From Clostridiales bacterium UBA1390 (GTDB taxonomy: Bacteria > Bacillota > Clostridia > Lachnospirales > Bianqueaceae): a DNA stretch of 62,130 nt. Below, in pieces: positions 33,442 through 42,518 of this stretch (positions are counted from its first letter, which is position 1; every line of letters begins with the position of its first letter). Location of the stretch: contig DBQQ01000044.1 in assembly GCA_002305315.1 (NCBI GenBank), positions 1 through 62,130 on the forward strand, in the 5' to 3' direction. A program made the translations under genes and the position numbers. The notes below the pieces were generated by a model. That model was not told the origin of the DNA and searched no databases. It was given only the letters and a program-made list of their open reading frames with translations.

Positions 33442-35010
33442 ATGAAACAGACAGAGAAATATTTGGCGCTGGCGACGCCAGAGAACAGGGAGCGTTATGA
33501 AGGATGGAAACGGGGCTTGCCGGAGGATTGGGCCGGAGGGCAGGCAGCGTTTCTGCGAATGACGGAAGAATACCTGCGGAAGGAAGAGACAAAGCCTGTT
33601 GAGGCCAACATCGGGGCGCACGAAGCAGGCGGACAATTCCGAATCGCGATTCCCTATCTGACGGTGCGGGATGACGCGGCGCTGAAAGAATATATGAAGA
33701 AGATGGTAGAGGCACGGAAAGCCTACACGGACAAGAACCAGTACCATGGCTATGTGGATTGCCACGAGGTACATCATGAGATTGAGACCTACATCTATTT
33801 TCAGAATCCGCTGGTGTATTATCATCTGCCGGGGGAGGAAACAGCGCGGCAGAATATTGTCGATGTAGCACATCATATTGGCAACTGGGAGCCGGATGTA
33901 CCTCACTGGTATAACTGGGAGAAACACGAGTTCGTCAGTAACTGGCTGGGAACCAAAGGGGTGCGGGATTATCCGCCCTATGACTATCAGGAAGGGAACC
34001 ATTTCCGCTTTATCGACGAAGCGATCTGCGCCTATGAGATCACTGGGGAAGAAAAGTATTTGGATCTGGTAAAAGACTACTGTGATCATTGGTGCGATCA
34101 TATTGAAAAATGTACCGCGGCCGGCGGTCCGATTCCCTGTTCGATCCTGCCGGAGAATGTGCAGGCGAAGGAGATGAGCCGTGCCGGAGTATTTGAAGAA
34201 ACGCAGTATACGGTATTTTATTCTACGGTTTCGGATAATACGATGTATGATATCGTAAGCGGTCTCATGGACGCCTATCGGCTGACAGGCAACGAGAGGT
34301 ATTTGCGGGAGGCAGAGGCCATGATGGAGCAGTTCTGGGCCCATGGAAAAGACGGCCGGCCGGCGATTCGTTATAAAGATGGTGTTTGGGAGACGCAGGA
34401 CGGTCAGGGCGGCAAGGAGGAGAAGCCGGCGGCCTATGTGGCAGAATGCAGTTTCCTGGCCCGACTGGCACTGCGGTACCATGCGCTGACAGGAGTTCCT
34501 AAGTACAAAGACCGGATTCTGACCTGGGCAAAGAGTCTGGATGAAGAGAACCTGAAAGGGGACCAGGTCATGGCGAACGTATTCGCGGCCGCACATTTCT
34601 ACGATGGAGATCCCCGGTGGCTGAAACGGGCCTATGATGAATTGCTGCGGATGGGCGCAGTGTGCGAGGCAGACGATCAGTTTCATCAGTGTGCCTGGAG
34701 CTTTACCAGGCAGGGCGGTCGTTTCCTGATGATGTATGGGTTTGAGCCAATGACGGGAGCCTGTGAATGGGCTACTAGAGGCGGCATGCCCCAGGACCTA
34801 TTGCGGCATGTGACGGAGGGCAAGACGGCGCTGGATCCGGATATTGCCTTCCGCGTTTGGTGGAAAGAGGGGAATACATATGCCTATGAAGCCATCAATC
34901 TGGGAGACCGAAAGATCAGTTGGCAGATAGAGGACTGGAATTCGGGGAAGATGCTTGCCCATGTCTCGGTGCCGCCGCATGGGACGATTTGCGGGGAAAT
35001 ACAGATCTAA
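33442..35010 (+). CDS. Unrecognised, probably alpha-barrel carbohydrate-active protein
   Basis: A 522-residue protein without signal peptide. The start at 33442 is chosen because AAAGGGGG lies 8-9 bases upstream; a frame-open ATG at 33388 is inside the previous gene. I could not assign a family with certainty. Repeated helix pairs of the form ...AYEITGEEKYLDLVKDYCDH... and ...AYRLTGNERYLREAEAMMEQ... are the hallmark of (alpha/alpha)6 barrels seen in GH88, GH105, GH127 and some lyases. His/Asp/Glu-rich segments HGYVDCHEVHHEIE (about 100-113) and GNHFRFIDE (about 183-191) could form an active site. As the third gene of the pectin operon it may be a new hydrolase or lyase. A terminator follows. 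Confidence 0.75.
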   Translation: MKQTEKYLALATPENRERYEGWKRGLPEDWAGGQAAFLRMTEEYLRKEETKPVEANIGAHEAGGQFRIAIPYLTVRDDAALKEYMKKMVEARKAYTDKNQYHGYVDCHEVHHEIETYIYFQNPLVYYHLPGEETARQNIVDVAHHIGNWEPDVPHWYNWEKHEFVSNWLGTKGVRDYPPYDYQEGNHFRFIDEAICAYEITGEEKYLDLVKDYCDHWCDHIEKCTAAGGPIPCSILPENVQAKEMSRAGVFEETQYTVFYSTVSDNTMYDIVSGLMDAYRLTGNERYLREAEAMMEQFWAHGKDGRPAIRYKDGVWETQDGQGGKEEKPAAYVAECSFLARLALRYHALTGVPKYKDRILTWAKSLDEENLKGDQVMANVFAAAHFYDGDPRWLKRAYDELLRMGAVCEADDQFHQCAWSFTRQGGRFLMMYGFEPMTGACEWATRGGMPQDLLRHVTEGKTALDPDIAFRVWWKEGNTYAYEAINLGDRKISWQIEDWNSGKMLAHVSVPPHGTICGEIQI

Positions 35011-35029
35011 GGGCTGGGCATAAGCTACA

Positions 35030-35069
35030 GGAGCGTGTTAGGAAGAGATTTCGAGCGCGCTCCCTTTTT
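35030..35069 (+). terminator. Terminator of the second pectin operon
   Basis: Stem GGAGCGTG / CGCGCTCC (35030-35037 with 35056-35063, one G-T pair), 18-base loop, then CTTTTT. Confidence 0.75.
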
Positions 35070-35174
35070 ATACATTTTGACCAGAAAGAGCGGGAAAAGA
35101 CAAAGAAAAATATGCAAAAGTTGAACTTCCCGGTGAGCAGATTGTATAAAATGGAAGAAAAGCGGGCAATCACA

Positions 35175-35202
35175 TTGACAAGTCCATGTGAAATGGTATA
35201 AT
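35175..35202 (+). promoter_or_regulatory. Promoter of the exopolysaccharide cluster
   Basis: Consensus TTGACA at 35175-35180, a 16-base spacer and consensus TATAAT at 35197-35202, 43 bases before the first gene. No other clear promoter was seen until the end of the glycan genes, so a long operon is likely. Confidence 0.8.
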
Positions 35203-35245
35203 AAAGCGGTAGCTAATGCTAGAATTATGAGGTTAGGGGAGAGCG

Positions 35246-36646
35246 ATGAACGAGAAGAAATTCAGAGCGGTATTAGCCCTAAAGATCTTTATCGCTTTGT
35301 TAGAAGTAGGCCTCTTTGGGCTGGTGTTATGGAATGACTACGGGCCCATGGTCTTTGAACAGGATAGGTGGCTAGGCTATCTTTTCACGATTGTATTATA
35401 TGTCATTGTATATATTTCTCTGGGGAAGTTGTTCCGTGCGTTTAAGATTGCGGATTATTCGATCAGTGAGACGATCTTCTCCCAGGTCTTAGCATTTGGG
35501 CTGACCGATTTGCTGTTGTTTGTAGAGATGTGTCTGGTACATGGAGGGTATATCACGCTGGTACCAGGCATCATTACTGCGCTGGAGCAATTTGCGGCGG
35601 CTTTTTTGTGGGCGCTGATTGCGAAACGGATCACGATCGTCATGATTCGGCCAGAACAGACGCTGATCATCTATGGAGATCAGGGTGTGGAAGAGTTTCT
35701 GGTCAAGCTGGAGAAGTTGGCCCATATTTTTGATGTGCAAAAAGTTGTCTCCTGGAAGGAGATAGGCGCGGATTGGCGGCACCTGCTGGATGAATATCAG
35801 GCGGTGATACTGTATGAAGTGAGTCTGGAGAGACGGAGCGCCATCATCCACTATTGTATGCAGAAGCAGAAGAGCTTGTATGTGACGCCGCAGATCAACG
35901 ATATTATCATGCAGGGTTTCGGGGCACGTCATCTGATTGACACGCCCATGCTCAAGTACGAATATCATAGTGAGAGCTTTGGATATCTTTTATTTAAGCG
36001 GCTGAGCGACATCGTTGTTTCGCTTCTGGTGCTGATCATCACATCGCCGATCTTGGCGGTGGTGGCGATCGCGATCAAAGCGGAGGATCACGGGCCCGTC
36101 TTTTATAAGCAGAAACGCTGCACCAAGAATGGAAAAGTATTTGAGATCATCAAGTTCCGTAGCATGATAGTGGATGCGGAAAAAGAGGGCCGGTCGATCC
36201 CAGCCACCAAAGGAGACCCTAGGATCACGCGGGTAGGTCGGATCATTCGTATGATTCGAGTCGACGAATTGCCGCAGATTATCAATGTGTTGAAAGGGGA
36301 TATGTCCCTGGTGGGGCCGCGGCCGGAACGTGTGGAACACGTGGAGGAGTATACGCGGCAGATTCCGGAGTTTGCGTATCGGATGCGCGTCAAGGGGGGC
36401 TTGACAGGGTATGCCCAGATTTATGGCAAATACAATACCAGCCCCTATGATAAACTCAGACTGGATCTGCAGTATATTGAAAAACAATCCACTTTATTAG
36501 ACTTTAAGCTGCTTCTTTTGACGATTAAGATCATGTTTGTGCCAGAATCCAGCGAGGGCTTTTCAGAGGCGCAATCAGAACAGATTTCTCAGGAGGCCAG
36601 AAAAGTGGATGAGATCTTGACAGAAGATACGGAGAAGAGGCAATGA
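35246..36646 (+). CDS. Polyprenyl-phosphate sugar phosphotransferase (initiating enzyme)
   Basis: A 466-residue membrane enzyme that attaches the first sugar phosphate to undecaprenyl phosphate. N-terminal membrane segments (about 10-130), a cytoplasmic middle domain, then the bacterial sugar-transferase domain from about residue 248: KRLSDIVVSLLVLIITSP (membrane hairpin), GPVFYKQKR, FEIIKFRSM, RVDELPQIINVLKGDMSLVGPRP and the C-terminal GLTGYAQIYGKY. First gene of the glycan cluster. Its stop overlaps the start of the mutase gene (ATGA). The sugar moved (glucose, galactose or N-acetyl sugar) cannot be told from the sequence. Confidence 0.95.
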   Translation: MNEKKFRAVLALKIFIALLEVGLFGLVLWNDYGPMVFEQDRWLGYLFTIVLYVIVYISLGKLFRAFKIADYSISETIFSQVLAFGLTDLLLFVEMCLVHGGYITLVPGIITALEQFAAAFLWALIAKRITIVMIRPEQTLIIYGDQGVEEFLVKLEKLAHIFDVQKVVSWKEIGADWRHLLDEYQAVILYEVSLERRSAIIHYCMQKQKSLYVTPQINDIIMQGFGARHLIDTPMLKYEYHSESFGYLLFKRLSDIVVSLLVLIITSPILAVVAIAIKAEDHGPVFYKQKRCTKNGKVFEIIKFRSMIVDAEKEGRSIPATKGDPRITRVGRIIRMIRVDELPQIINVLKGDMSLVGPRPERVEHVEEYTRQIPEFAYRMRVKGGLTGYAQIYGKYNTSPYDKLRLDLQYIEKQSTLLDFKLLLLTIKIMFVPESSEGFSEAQSEQISQEARKVDEILTEDTEKRQ

Positions 36647-37749
36647 GTACATATGATTATTTAATTGTAGGCAGTGGACTTTTTGGAGCGGTATTTGCTC
36701 ATGAAGCATTCAAGCGGGGAAAGAAATGCCTGGTTCTGGAGAAGAGAGAGCATGTAGGCGGCAATGTGTACTGCGAAGAGATCGAAGGAATCCTGGTGCA
36801 TCGCTACGGCGCGCATATTTTTCATACCAGCAACGCAAAGATTTGGGAATACGTCAGCCAGTTTTGTGAGATGAACCGGTTCACGAACATGCCCGTGGCT
36901 AATTTTAAGGGTGAGATCTACAACATGCCCTTTAATATGAATACGTTCTCGAAACTCTGGGGCGTTGTGACGCCGCAGCAGGCCAAGGCCAAGATCGAAG
37001 AGCAGCGGGGTGTATCGCAGGAGGAGCCGCGTAATCTGGAGGAACAGGCGATCCGTCTGGTCGGAGAGGATATTTATCATAAACTGATCCAAGGATACAC
37101 GGAAAAGCAGTGGGGAAAGCCCTGCAGTGAGTTGCCGGCCTTTATTATCAAGCGTCTGCCAGTCCGTTATACATACGATAATAATTACTTTAACGATCGT
37201 TTTCAGGGGATCCCTATCGGAGGGTATAATGTCCTCATTGATGGACTGCTGAAAGATATTCCGGTGAAGTGCGGCGTGGATTATCTGGCCGAACGGGAGA
37301 TATACCGCCCGATGGCGGATAAAGTGGTGTATACGGGGCAGCTGGATGCGTACTTTGATTATGCCTATGGACCGCTGGAGTATCGGAGCCTGCGTTTCGA
37401 GACGGAATGTCTGGACATGGAAAACTATCAGGGGGTAGCTGTCATGAATTATACCGACAGAGAGACGCCCTATACCCGTATCATCGAACATAAACATTTT
37501 GATTTTGGCACCCAGGAGAAAACCGTCATTACCCGGGAATATCCGGTAAAATGGGAGAAGGGCATGGAAGCGTATTATCCCGTTAACGATGACGCCAATC
37601 AGAAGATCTTCACGCAGTATCAGAAACTGGCCGAGAAGGAGAAGGGTGTTCTTTTCGGCGGGAGATTGGCATCCTATAAATACTATGACATGGACAAGGT
37701 GATAGAGGCGGCCCTGGAGGCGGTTTCTAAGGAGTTTGAGGGAGAGTGA
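36643..37749 (+). CDS. glf: UDP-galactopyranose mutase
   Basis: A 368-residue FAD enzyme that converts UDP-galactopyranose to UDP-galactofuranose. FAD-binding YLIVGSGLFGAVFA (residues 6-19), EKREHVGGNVY (about 33-43), RYGAHIFHT (about 54-62), then EKQWGKP and LPVRYTYDNNYFNDRFQGIP (about 166-191), and a C-terminal FGGRLASYKYYDMD with the phosphate-binding Arg. Length is typical. It overlaps the previous gene by 4 bases. Its presence predicts that the exported polymer contains galactofuranose and that at least one neighbouring glycosyltransferase uses it. Confidence 0.96.
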   Translation: MSTYDYLIVGSGLFGAVFAHEAFKRGKKCLVLEKREHVGGNVYCEEIEGILVHRYGAHIFHTSNAKIWEYVSQFCEMNRFTNMPVANFKGEIYNMPFNMNTFSKLWGVVTPQQAKAKIEEQRGVSQEEPRNLEEQAIRLVGEDIYHKLIQGYTEKQWGKPCSELPAFIIKRLPVRYTYDNNYFNDRFQGIPIGGYNVLIDGLLKDIPVKCGVDYLAEREIYRPMADKVVYTGQLDAYFDYAYGPLEYRSLRFETECLDMENYQGVAVMNYTDRETPYTRIIEHKHFDFGTQEKTVITREYPVKWEKGMEAYYPVNDDANQKIFTQYQKLAEKEKGVLFGGRLASYKYYDMDKVIEAALEAVSKEFEGE

Positions 37750-37753
37750 TTCT

Positions 37754-38812
37754 ATGAGTTCGGTCAAGGTCAGCGTCATCATGCCTGTTTATAAGGTGGA
37801 AGAGTACGTCGGCAAGGCCATTGAAAGCATCCAGCAGCAGACCCTGACAGAATGGGAACTCTGGGCGGTGGATGATGGAAGTCCGGACAAGAGCGGAGAG
37901 ATCTGTGATGCATATGCGGCGAAGGACCCAAGGATCCATGTGATTCATAAGGAGAATGGCGGGGCACCGAGCGCACGCAACATGGCGATGGAGCGGGCCC
38001 AGGGTGAGTATATGTTCTTCATGGACTCGGATGACTGGGCAGAGGCAACGATGCTTGCGGAGATGTATGCGTTGGCGAAGCGGGATCAGGCGCAGCTGGT
38101 TGTCGCCGGGTTCTATATTGATACCTATTATACGGAGCAGGAGTACCGCACGGATGATTTTGTCACAGAAGACGCGGTGTATCCGGACGCGCAGTCATTT
38201 CGGAAGGCTTCGTATAAACTATTCGATAAGAATCTGCTATATACGCCATGGAATAAGCTTTACGAGTCTAGGTATCTGAAAGAGCATGATTTGAAGTTCC
38301 CTAAGACTTTCTGGGATGATTTCCCGTTTAATCTGAGTGTGGTGGATGAGATTGAACGCGTGACGGTCACATCCCGGCAGTATTATCATTTCATCCGAAA
38401 ACGGGCGGAATCGGAGACAGCAGCGTACAGACCTAATATGTATGAGAAGCGAGAAGAGGAACATGGTTGGCTGCTTGCCCTGTATAAGAAATGGGGGATA
38501 CAGGATGAGGCGACACAGGAGATGCTGGCAAGACGATATATTGAGCGTTTCATTGGCTGCGTGGAAAATCTGACGAATCCCAGCTGTACGCTGAGCGTCA
38601 GGCAGAAGAAGCAGGAGATTCACAAGATGCTGCAGAATCCCAGGGTCAGACGGTGCTTACATAAGGCCAGGCCGCATTCTATCTATATGAAATGCATGCT
38701 GATCCCGATTCGGCTGCGGAGTGTCCAGCTGCTATACTGGGAATGCAAGTTCATATCCTTTGTGAAAACGCGGGATACGAAGCTGTTCTCGAAGCTGAAG
38801 GCGGGAAGATGA
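37754..38812 (+). CDS. Family 2 glycosyltransferase
   Basis: A 352-residue GT-A fold transferase. Motifs: VSVIMPVYKVEEYV at the N-terminus, AVDDGSPDKSG (about 38-48), GAPSARNMAM (about 74-83) and the metal-binding FFMDSDDWAEA (about 93-103). The ATG at 37754 is 4 bases after the mutase stop; a frame-open ATG at 37736 is less likely. The C-terminal part lacks membrane segments, so it works on the inner face of the membrane. Donor and acceptor are unknown. The stop overlaps the start of the next gene. Confidence 0.92.
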   Translation: MSSVKVSVIMPVYKVEEYVGKAIESIQQQTLTEWELWAVDDGSPDKSGEICDAYAAKDPRIHVIHKENGGAPSARNMAMERAQGEYMFFMDSDDWAEATMLAEMYALAKRDQAQLVVAGFYIDTYYTEQEYRTDDFVTEDAVYPDAQSFRKASYKLFDKNLLYTPWNKLYESRYLKEHDLKFPKTFWDDFPFNLSVVDEIERVTVTSRQYYHFIRKRAESETAAYRPNMYEKREEEHGWLLALYKKWGIQDEATQEMLARRYIERFIGCVENLTNPSCTLSVRQKKQEIHKMLQNPRVRRCLHKARPHSIYMKCMLIPIRLRSVQLLYWECKFISFVKTRDTKLFSKLKAGR

Positions 38813-39885
38813 CGATGAAAGAAAAGCCTTGTGTGTCGATGATCATGCCCGTATATAATGCGGAGGCATACTTAGAGGAAAGCATTCGGAGTGTGATGGA
38901 GCAGTCGTATGCGGAGTGGGAACTGCTTCTGGTGGATGACAGTTCTACAGATCATAGTCTGCGGATCTGTCAGGCGATGGCCGGGAAGGATGCCCGGATC
39001 CGAGTGATTGCATTAGAAGAGAATGTAGGGGCCGGATACGCCAGAAACGAGGGGATTCGGCAGGCGGCCGGCAAATATTTGACCTTTGTGGATGCGGATG
39101 ACGCGGTGGATCCTGCGATCTTGGAGAACGCGGTCACGCTGGCGGAGCATCATGATCTGGACTGGGTGGTATGGGGCCTTCGGGAAGAGTATTATGATCC
39201 ACAGGGAAAGAAGCAGCATGAAAGAACCATTCTGCCGGAGGATCGATGCTATCCGCTGGCGATGCAGGCCAGGCAGGCGATGATCGGCCTTGAGGAGAAG
39301 ACGCTCTTTGGATATCAGTGGAATAAGCTGTATCGAACCGAGATCATTCAAGAAGGGCATGTTTTCTTTGAAAACGCCGTTTTGTATGAGGATTTCTTTT
39401 TTAATGTGGCCTACGCCAAACGGATCCAGAGTATGGGGACATTGGCACAGGCAGGATATTGCTATAAGAAGAGAAATCAGGACAGTGTGACGGCCTCGTT
39501 TGTGGCTGAGTATTTTGAGCTGAGCTGGAGAAGAGTGCAGGAAATGACATCATTATATAAAGAATGGCGGATGCTTGGGAAGCGGGAACGGGATATCCTA
39601 GGCAACATTTATCTGCGGTACATGATGTCTGCGCTGGCGCGGAACTGTGATCCGAGAGCGCAGATGAATGGACGGGAGCGCAGCGCCTGGATTCGAAAGA
39701 GATATGCGGATTCTCTGTATCAGGAAGTGGGCGCGAAATGCCGGGCGAGGAAGAAGGAGTATCGGCTGACGCAGATGCTTTTAAACCAGCACTGGACGCT
39801 GGCTTTAAGAGGCTTGGGCAGAGGTCTGTATATCGTGCAGCACGGTTGTCGGACGATATTCGTCAAGGAGAAGACGAAGGGATAG
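38809..39885 (+). CDS. Family 2 glycosyltransferase
   Basis: A 358-residue GT-A fold transferase, moderately similar to its upstream neighbour: VSMIMPVYNAEAYLE, LLVDDSSTDHS, GAGYARNEGI and TFVDADDAVD with the DxD-type metal site. The frame extends upstream to 38692 inside the previous gene; the start is taken at 38809 (ATGA overlap), with an ATG at 38815 as an equally good choice. Cytoplasmic. The Arg/Lys-rich C-terminus and one hydrophobic stretch may lie on the membrane surface. Specificity is unknown. Confidence 0.9.
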   Translation: MTMKEKPCVSMIMPVYNAEAYLEESIRSVMEQSYAEWELLLVDDSSTDHSLRICQAMAGKDARIRVIALEENVGAGYARNEGIRQAAGKYLTFVDADDAVDPAILENAVTLAEHHDLDWVVWGLREEYYDPQGKKQHERTILPEDRCYPLAMQARQAMIGLEEKTLFGYQWNKLYRTEIIQEGHVFFENAVLYEDFFFNVAYAKRIQSMGTLAQAGYCYKKRNQDSVTASFVAEYFELSWRRVQEMTSLYKEWRMLGKRERDILGNIYLRYMMSALARNCDPRAQMNGRERSAWIRKRYADSLYQEVGAKCRARKKEYRLTQMLLNQHWTLALRGLGRGLYIVQHGCRTIFVKEKTKG

Positions 39886-39895
39886 GAGGGTAGAG

Positions 39896-41008
39896 ATGAC
39901 GCGCATTTTAGTCGGATATTTGACAGAAATGGAAACCAGCGGTATAGACCGGTATCTTCTGCGGATGTTGGAGAATCTGCGGGGGGAATCTCTGGAGATT
40001 GATTTTCTGACATTGCATAAGACGCAGGAGATGGAGACGAAGCTGGCGCCCTATCATTCTCGTCTATATCAGATTTCCTCGCTTAAGCATCCGATTCGTC
40101 AGTACCGGGAGACGAAACGAATACTAAAGGAAGGAAAGTACGATGCCGTTTATCTCAATTTCTCGGTAGCCATCAACTCCGTGGGAGCATGGGCAGCCAA
40201 GGGAGCGAAGACCCCGAAGGTGATTCTGCATAGTCATAGTTCCTATGTGGATGAAGAGAAGCGGCTGGTGCGCTGGATCTGTATTGTGCTGCACTCCTGC
40301 ATGAGGCTCTTCCTAGGGTGTCTGGGGACAGATTTCGTGGCATGCTCTCAAAAGGCAGGAGAATGGATGTTTACCCAAAAGGTCAGACAATCCGATCGGT
40401 ACCAGGTCATTCATAATACGGTCAATGTGGATCGATTCCTCTATGATGAAGAGGTCAGAAAGGAAGTTCGAAAACAGCTGGGGGTGGAGGACAAGCTGGT
40501 CATTGGCCATGTCGGTCATTACTGCTATGCGAAAAATAATTTTTTCCTTTTGGATATCATGAAAGAAGTGTGTCAGCGGCGTTCTGATGCGGTGCTTCTT
40601 GCGGTGGGAACCGGGGAAGACTGGGAAGCCGTAAAGGAAAAGGCGAAGCAGATGGGACTGGCTGATCGAATCCTTTTTTTGGGTGTGCGACACGATGTGA
40701 ATCGTTTAATGCAGGCAATGGATATTTTCGTATTGCCTTCCCGGTTTGAAGGGCAGCCAATCGTCGCGTTGGAAGCACAGATCGCAGGTCTTAAAGTCAT
40801 TCTGAGCGATCGTTTGACAAGGGAAAGTGCGCTGGGAGAGGCGTGCGTGTGGGAAAGCATCGATCATGGCGGACAAAGGTGGGCAGACCGGATTCTCGAG
40901 AGTTGGCCTTACGAGCGGATTTCTATACAGAAATACGCGGATGTCATGAAGGAGTACAGCCAAGAGGAGCAATGCCGAAAACTACGGCTTCTGCTGGAAG
41001 GAAAGTAG
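39896..41008 (+). CDS. GT-B glycosyltransferase (family 4-like)
   Basis: A 370-residue transferase with the GT-B two-domain fold. N-terminal acceptor domain with VGYLTEMETSGIDRYLL; C-terminal nucleotide-sugar domain with VIGHVGHYCYAKNNFFLLDI (about 200-220), LLAVGTGEDW, RILFLGVRHDVNRLMQAMDIFVLPSRFEGQP (in parts, about 258-290) and the conserved Glu-x7-Glu pattern near EGQPIVALE. ATAGGAGG precedes the start by about 7 bases. Position between GT2 genes and the polymerase fits assembly of the lipid-linked repeat unit. Confidence 0.92.
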   Translation: MTRILVGYLTEMETSGIDRYLLRMLENLRGESLEIDFLTLHKTQEMETKLAPYHSRLYQISSLKHPIRQYRETKRILKEGKYDAVYLNFSVAINSVGAWAAKGAKTPKVILHSHSSYVDEEKRLVRWICIVLHSCMRLFLGCLGTDFVACSQKAGEWMFTQKVRQSDRYQVIHNTVNVDRFLYDEEVRKEVRKQLGVEDKLVIGHVGHYCYAKNNFFLLDIMKEVCQRRSDAVLLAVGTGEDWEAVKEKAKQMGLADRILFLGVRHDVNRLMQAMDIFVLPSRFEGQPIVALEAQIAGLKVILSDRLTRESALGEACVWESIDHGGQRWADRILESWPYERISIQKYADVMKEYSQEEQCRKLRLLLEGK

Positions 41009-41039
41009 GTAATGAATACACAAGATGGGGGGAGAGAGG

Positions 41040-42518
41040 ATGACGAAGACAGAACATACCAGAGTCATATGGTGGCTTGAGCTGGTGTTAAAACTGGGGA
41101 TGCTGACAGTAGGGTTTCTGCAGGTGAGTTCCCTGACCTTTGGGAAGCCGATTATTTCGATCGTGCTATGGCCCACGTTGGGCTTGGGAGGCATATTGCT
41201 GCTCTACCGGTTATGGCACTGGAAAGAATATGCAGTATCTGCTAATATCTGGATTCTGGTTCTGTTTTGTATAAGTTATGCCGTCTCATCCATCGCCAAT
41301 CTCCAGTACGGATGGTATTCCAACCTCAGGACGTGGGTCTGGATGGTCTTTCTGATGTTTCTTTTGTACTGTTATCGTGCTAAGGAGCCGAATGAGTACG
41401 AGCGGAGTCAGTATCGGATTGTGACCTATTTTTATCTGATTTGCGGCGCGATTCTCACCATCAGCAGTTTTTATTTTCTGTTGATCGGCTACGAGAAAAC
41501 TTTCTTTGTGGAGTCTGGTCCTGTCTACTATATCGGCTTCAAATGGGGACGTCTTTATGGCGCCTATTGGGATCCTAACATCGGCGCACTGTTGTGTTGC
41601 GTATCTATCCTTCTATCTCTGGGATTACTCCGGAAGGAGCAGCCAATCTGGCTGCGCGTGTTGCTATGGATCAATATGGTTCTAGAGTTACTATATATTG
41701 CGTTTTCGGATTCTAGAGCGGGCCATCTTTGTATTGGTGTGGGTCTTGCGGTTTATGTTTGGTTATATCTATGGCCGCGCCGCAAGAAGTGGATCGCGGT
41801 CTTAGCAGCCGTTGCGACGGCAGCCGTGATGTGGTTTGCGGTAGAAGGAATTCAGCAAGCATATAACCTGGTTAGGATCACGGAAAACATAGTGATGGAG
41901 CATGATAGACCGGGCATACCGGAGGACAGCAGAGGGGATCTGCCTTGGGAGGGGGGGCCTCCAGAGGGACATCTGCCGGAGGAAGAACTGATTGGCAGAG
42001 AAGAGGACTATACGGAGGACATATCCAATAGACGATTTGATATATGGAAGAGTGCTTTGGAGATCTTTCAGCAGAGTCCGATCCTGGGAATAGGGCATGA
42101 AAATGTGCTTGCCTATGTGGAACAGAACCTGCCGAATTCGTATTTGATTACGAATGACCATATGAAGTTTTCCAGTATGCACAATATCTTTTTTGATATT
42201 CTGGTGGGGCAGGGCGCCGTCGGCGTAATCCTCTTTATAGCCGCAGGCATCCTGTTCGCGATTCGGATTATCAAGGGATGGCCGCGGATACGCAGCCGGG
42301 CGCATGGCGGAAGTACGATGTATATTGCGCAGTTTGCGATTTTGGCCATTCTTGTGGTGGCGGGATGCGTGATGACGGAGATTGTATACGTATCGTCGCC
42401 GATGTCTTCGATGTTCTGGCTCTCATTAGGCCGTCTGGTGAAACAGGCGAGCGAGCCGGTAGAGGAGGGAGAAAGTCAACATGCAGAAAGTTTTGAGCGT
42501 ATCGGTAGCCGCGTATAA
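41040..42518 (+). CDS. O-antigen ligase/polymerase family membrane protein (Wzy-like)
   Basis: A 492-residue protein with about ten membrane segments and one large outside loop (about residues 285-365) rich in Pro, Gly and Glu, ending in the SPILGIGHENV segment typical of the Wzy_C/O-antigen ligase domain. It would join lipid-linked repeat units into polymer on the outer face of the membrane. The ATG at 41040 follows a GGGGGGAGAGAG run; 41025 is an alternative start. Its last 38 bases overlap the next gene. Such proteins diverge strongly, so its role rests on topology and cluster context. Confidence 0.85.
   Translation: MTKTEHTRVIWWLELVLKLGMLTVGFLQVSSLTFGKPIISIVLWPTLGLGGILLLYRLWHWKEYAVSANIWILVLFCISYAVSSIANLQYGWYSNLRTWVWMVFLMFLLYCYRAKEPNEYERSQYRIVTYFYLICGAILTISSFYFLLIGYEKTFFVESGPVYYIGFKWGRLYGAYWDPNIGALLCCVSILLSLGLLRKEQPIWLRVLLWINMVLELLYIAFSDSRAGHLCIGVGLAVYVWLYLWPRRKKWIAVLAAVATAAVMWFAVEGIQQAYNLVRITENIVMEHDRPGIPEDSRGDLPWEGGPPEGHLPEEELIGREEDYTEDISNRRFDIWKSALEIFQQSPILGIGHENVLAYVEQNLPNSYLITNDHMKFSSMHNIFFDILVGQGAVGVILFIAAGILFAIRIIKGWPRIRSRAHGGSTMYIAQFAILAILVVAGCVMTEIVYVSSPMSSMFWLSLGRLVKQASEPVEEGESQHAESFERIGSRV

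Noticed and set aside
33424..34686. Long open frame (420 codons) on the minus strand
   Set aside because: Opposite the alpha-barrel-like gene, which has the better ribosome binding site and operon context.
36661..37782. Long open frame (373 codons) on the minus strand
   Set aside because: Opposite glf, whose family motifs are unmistakable.
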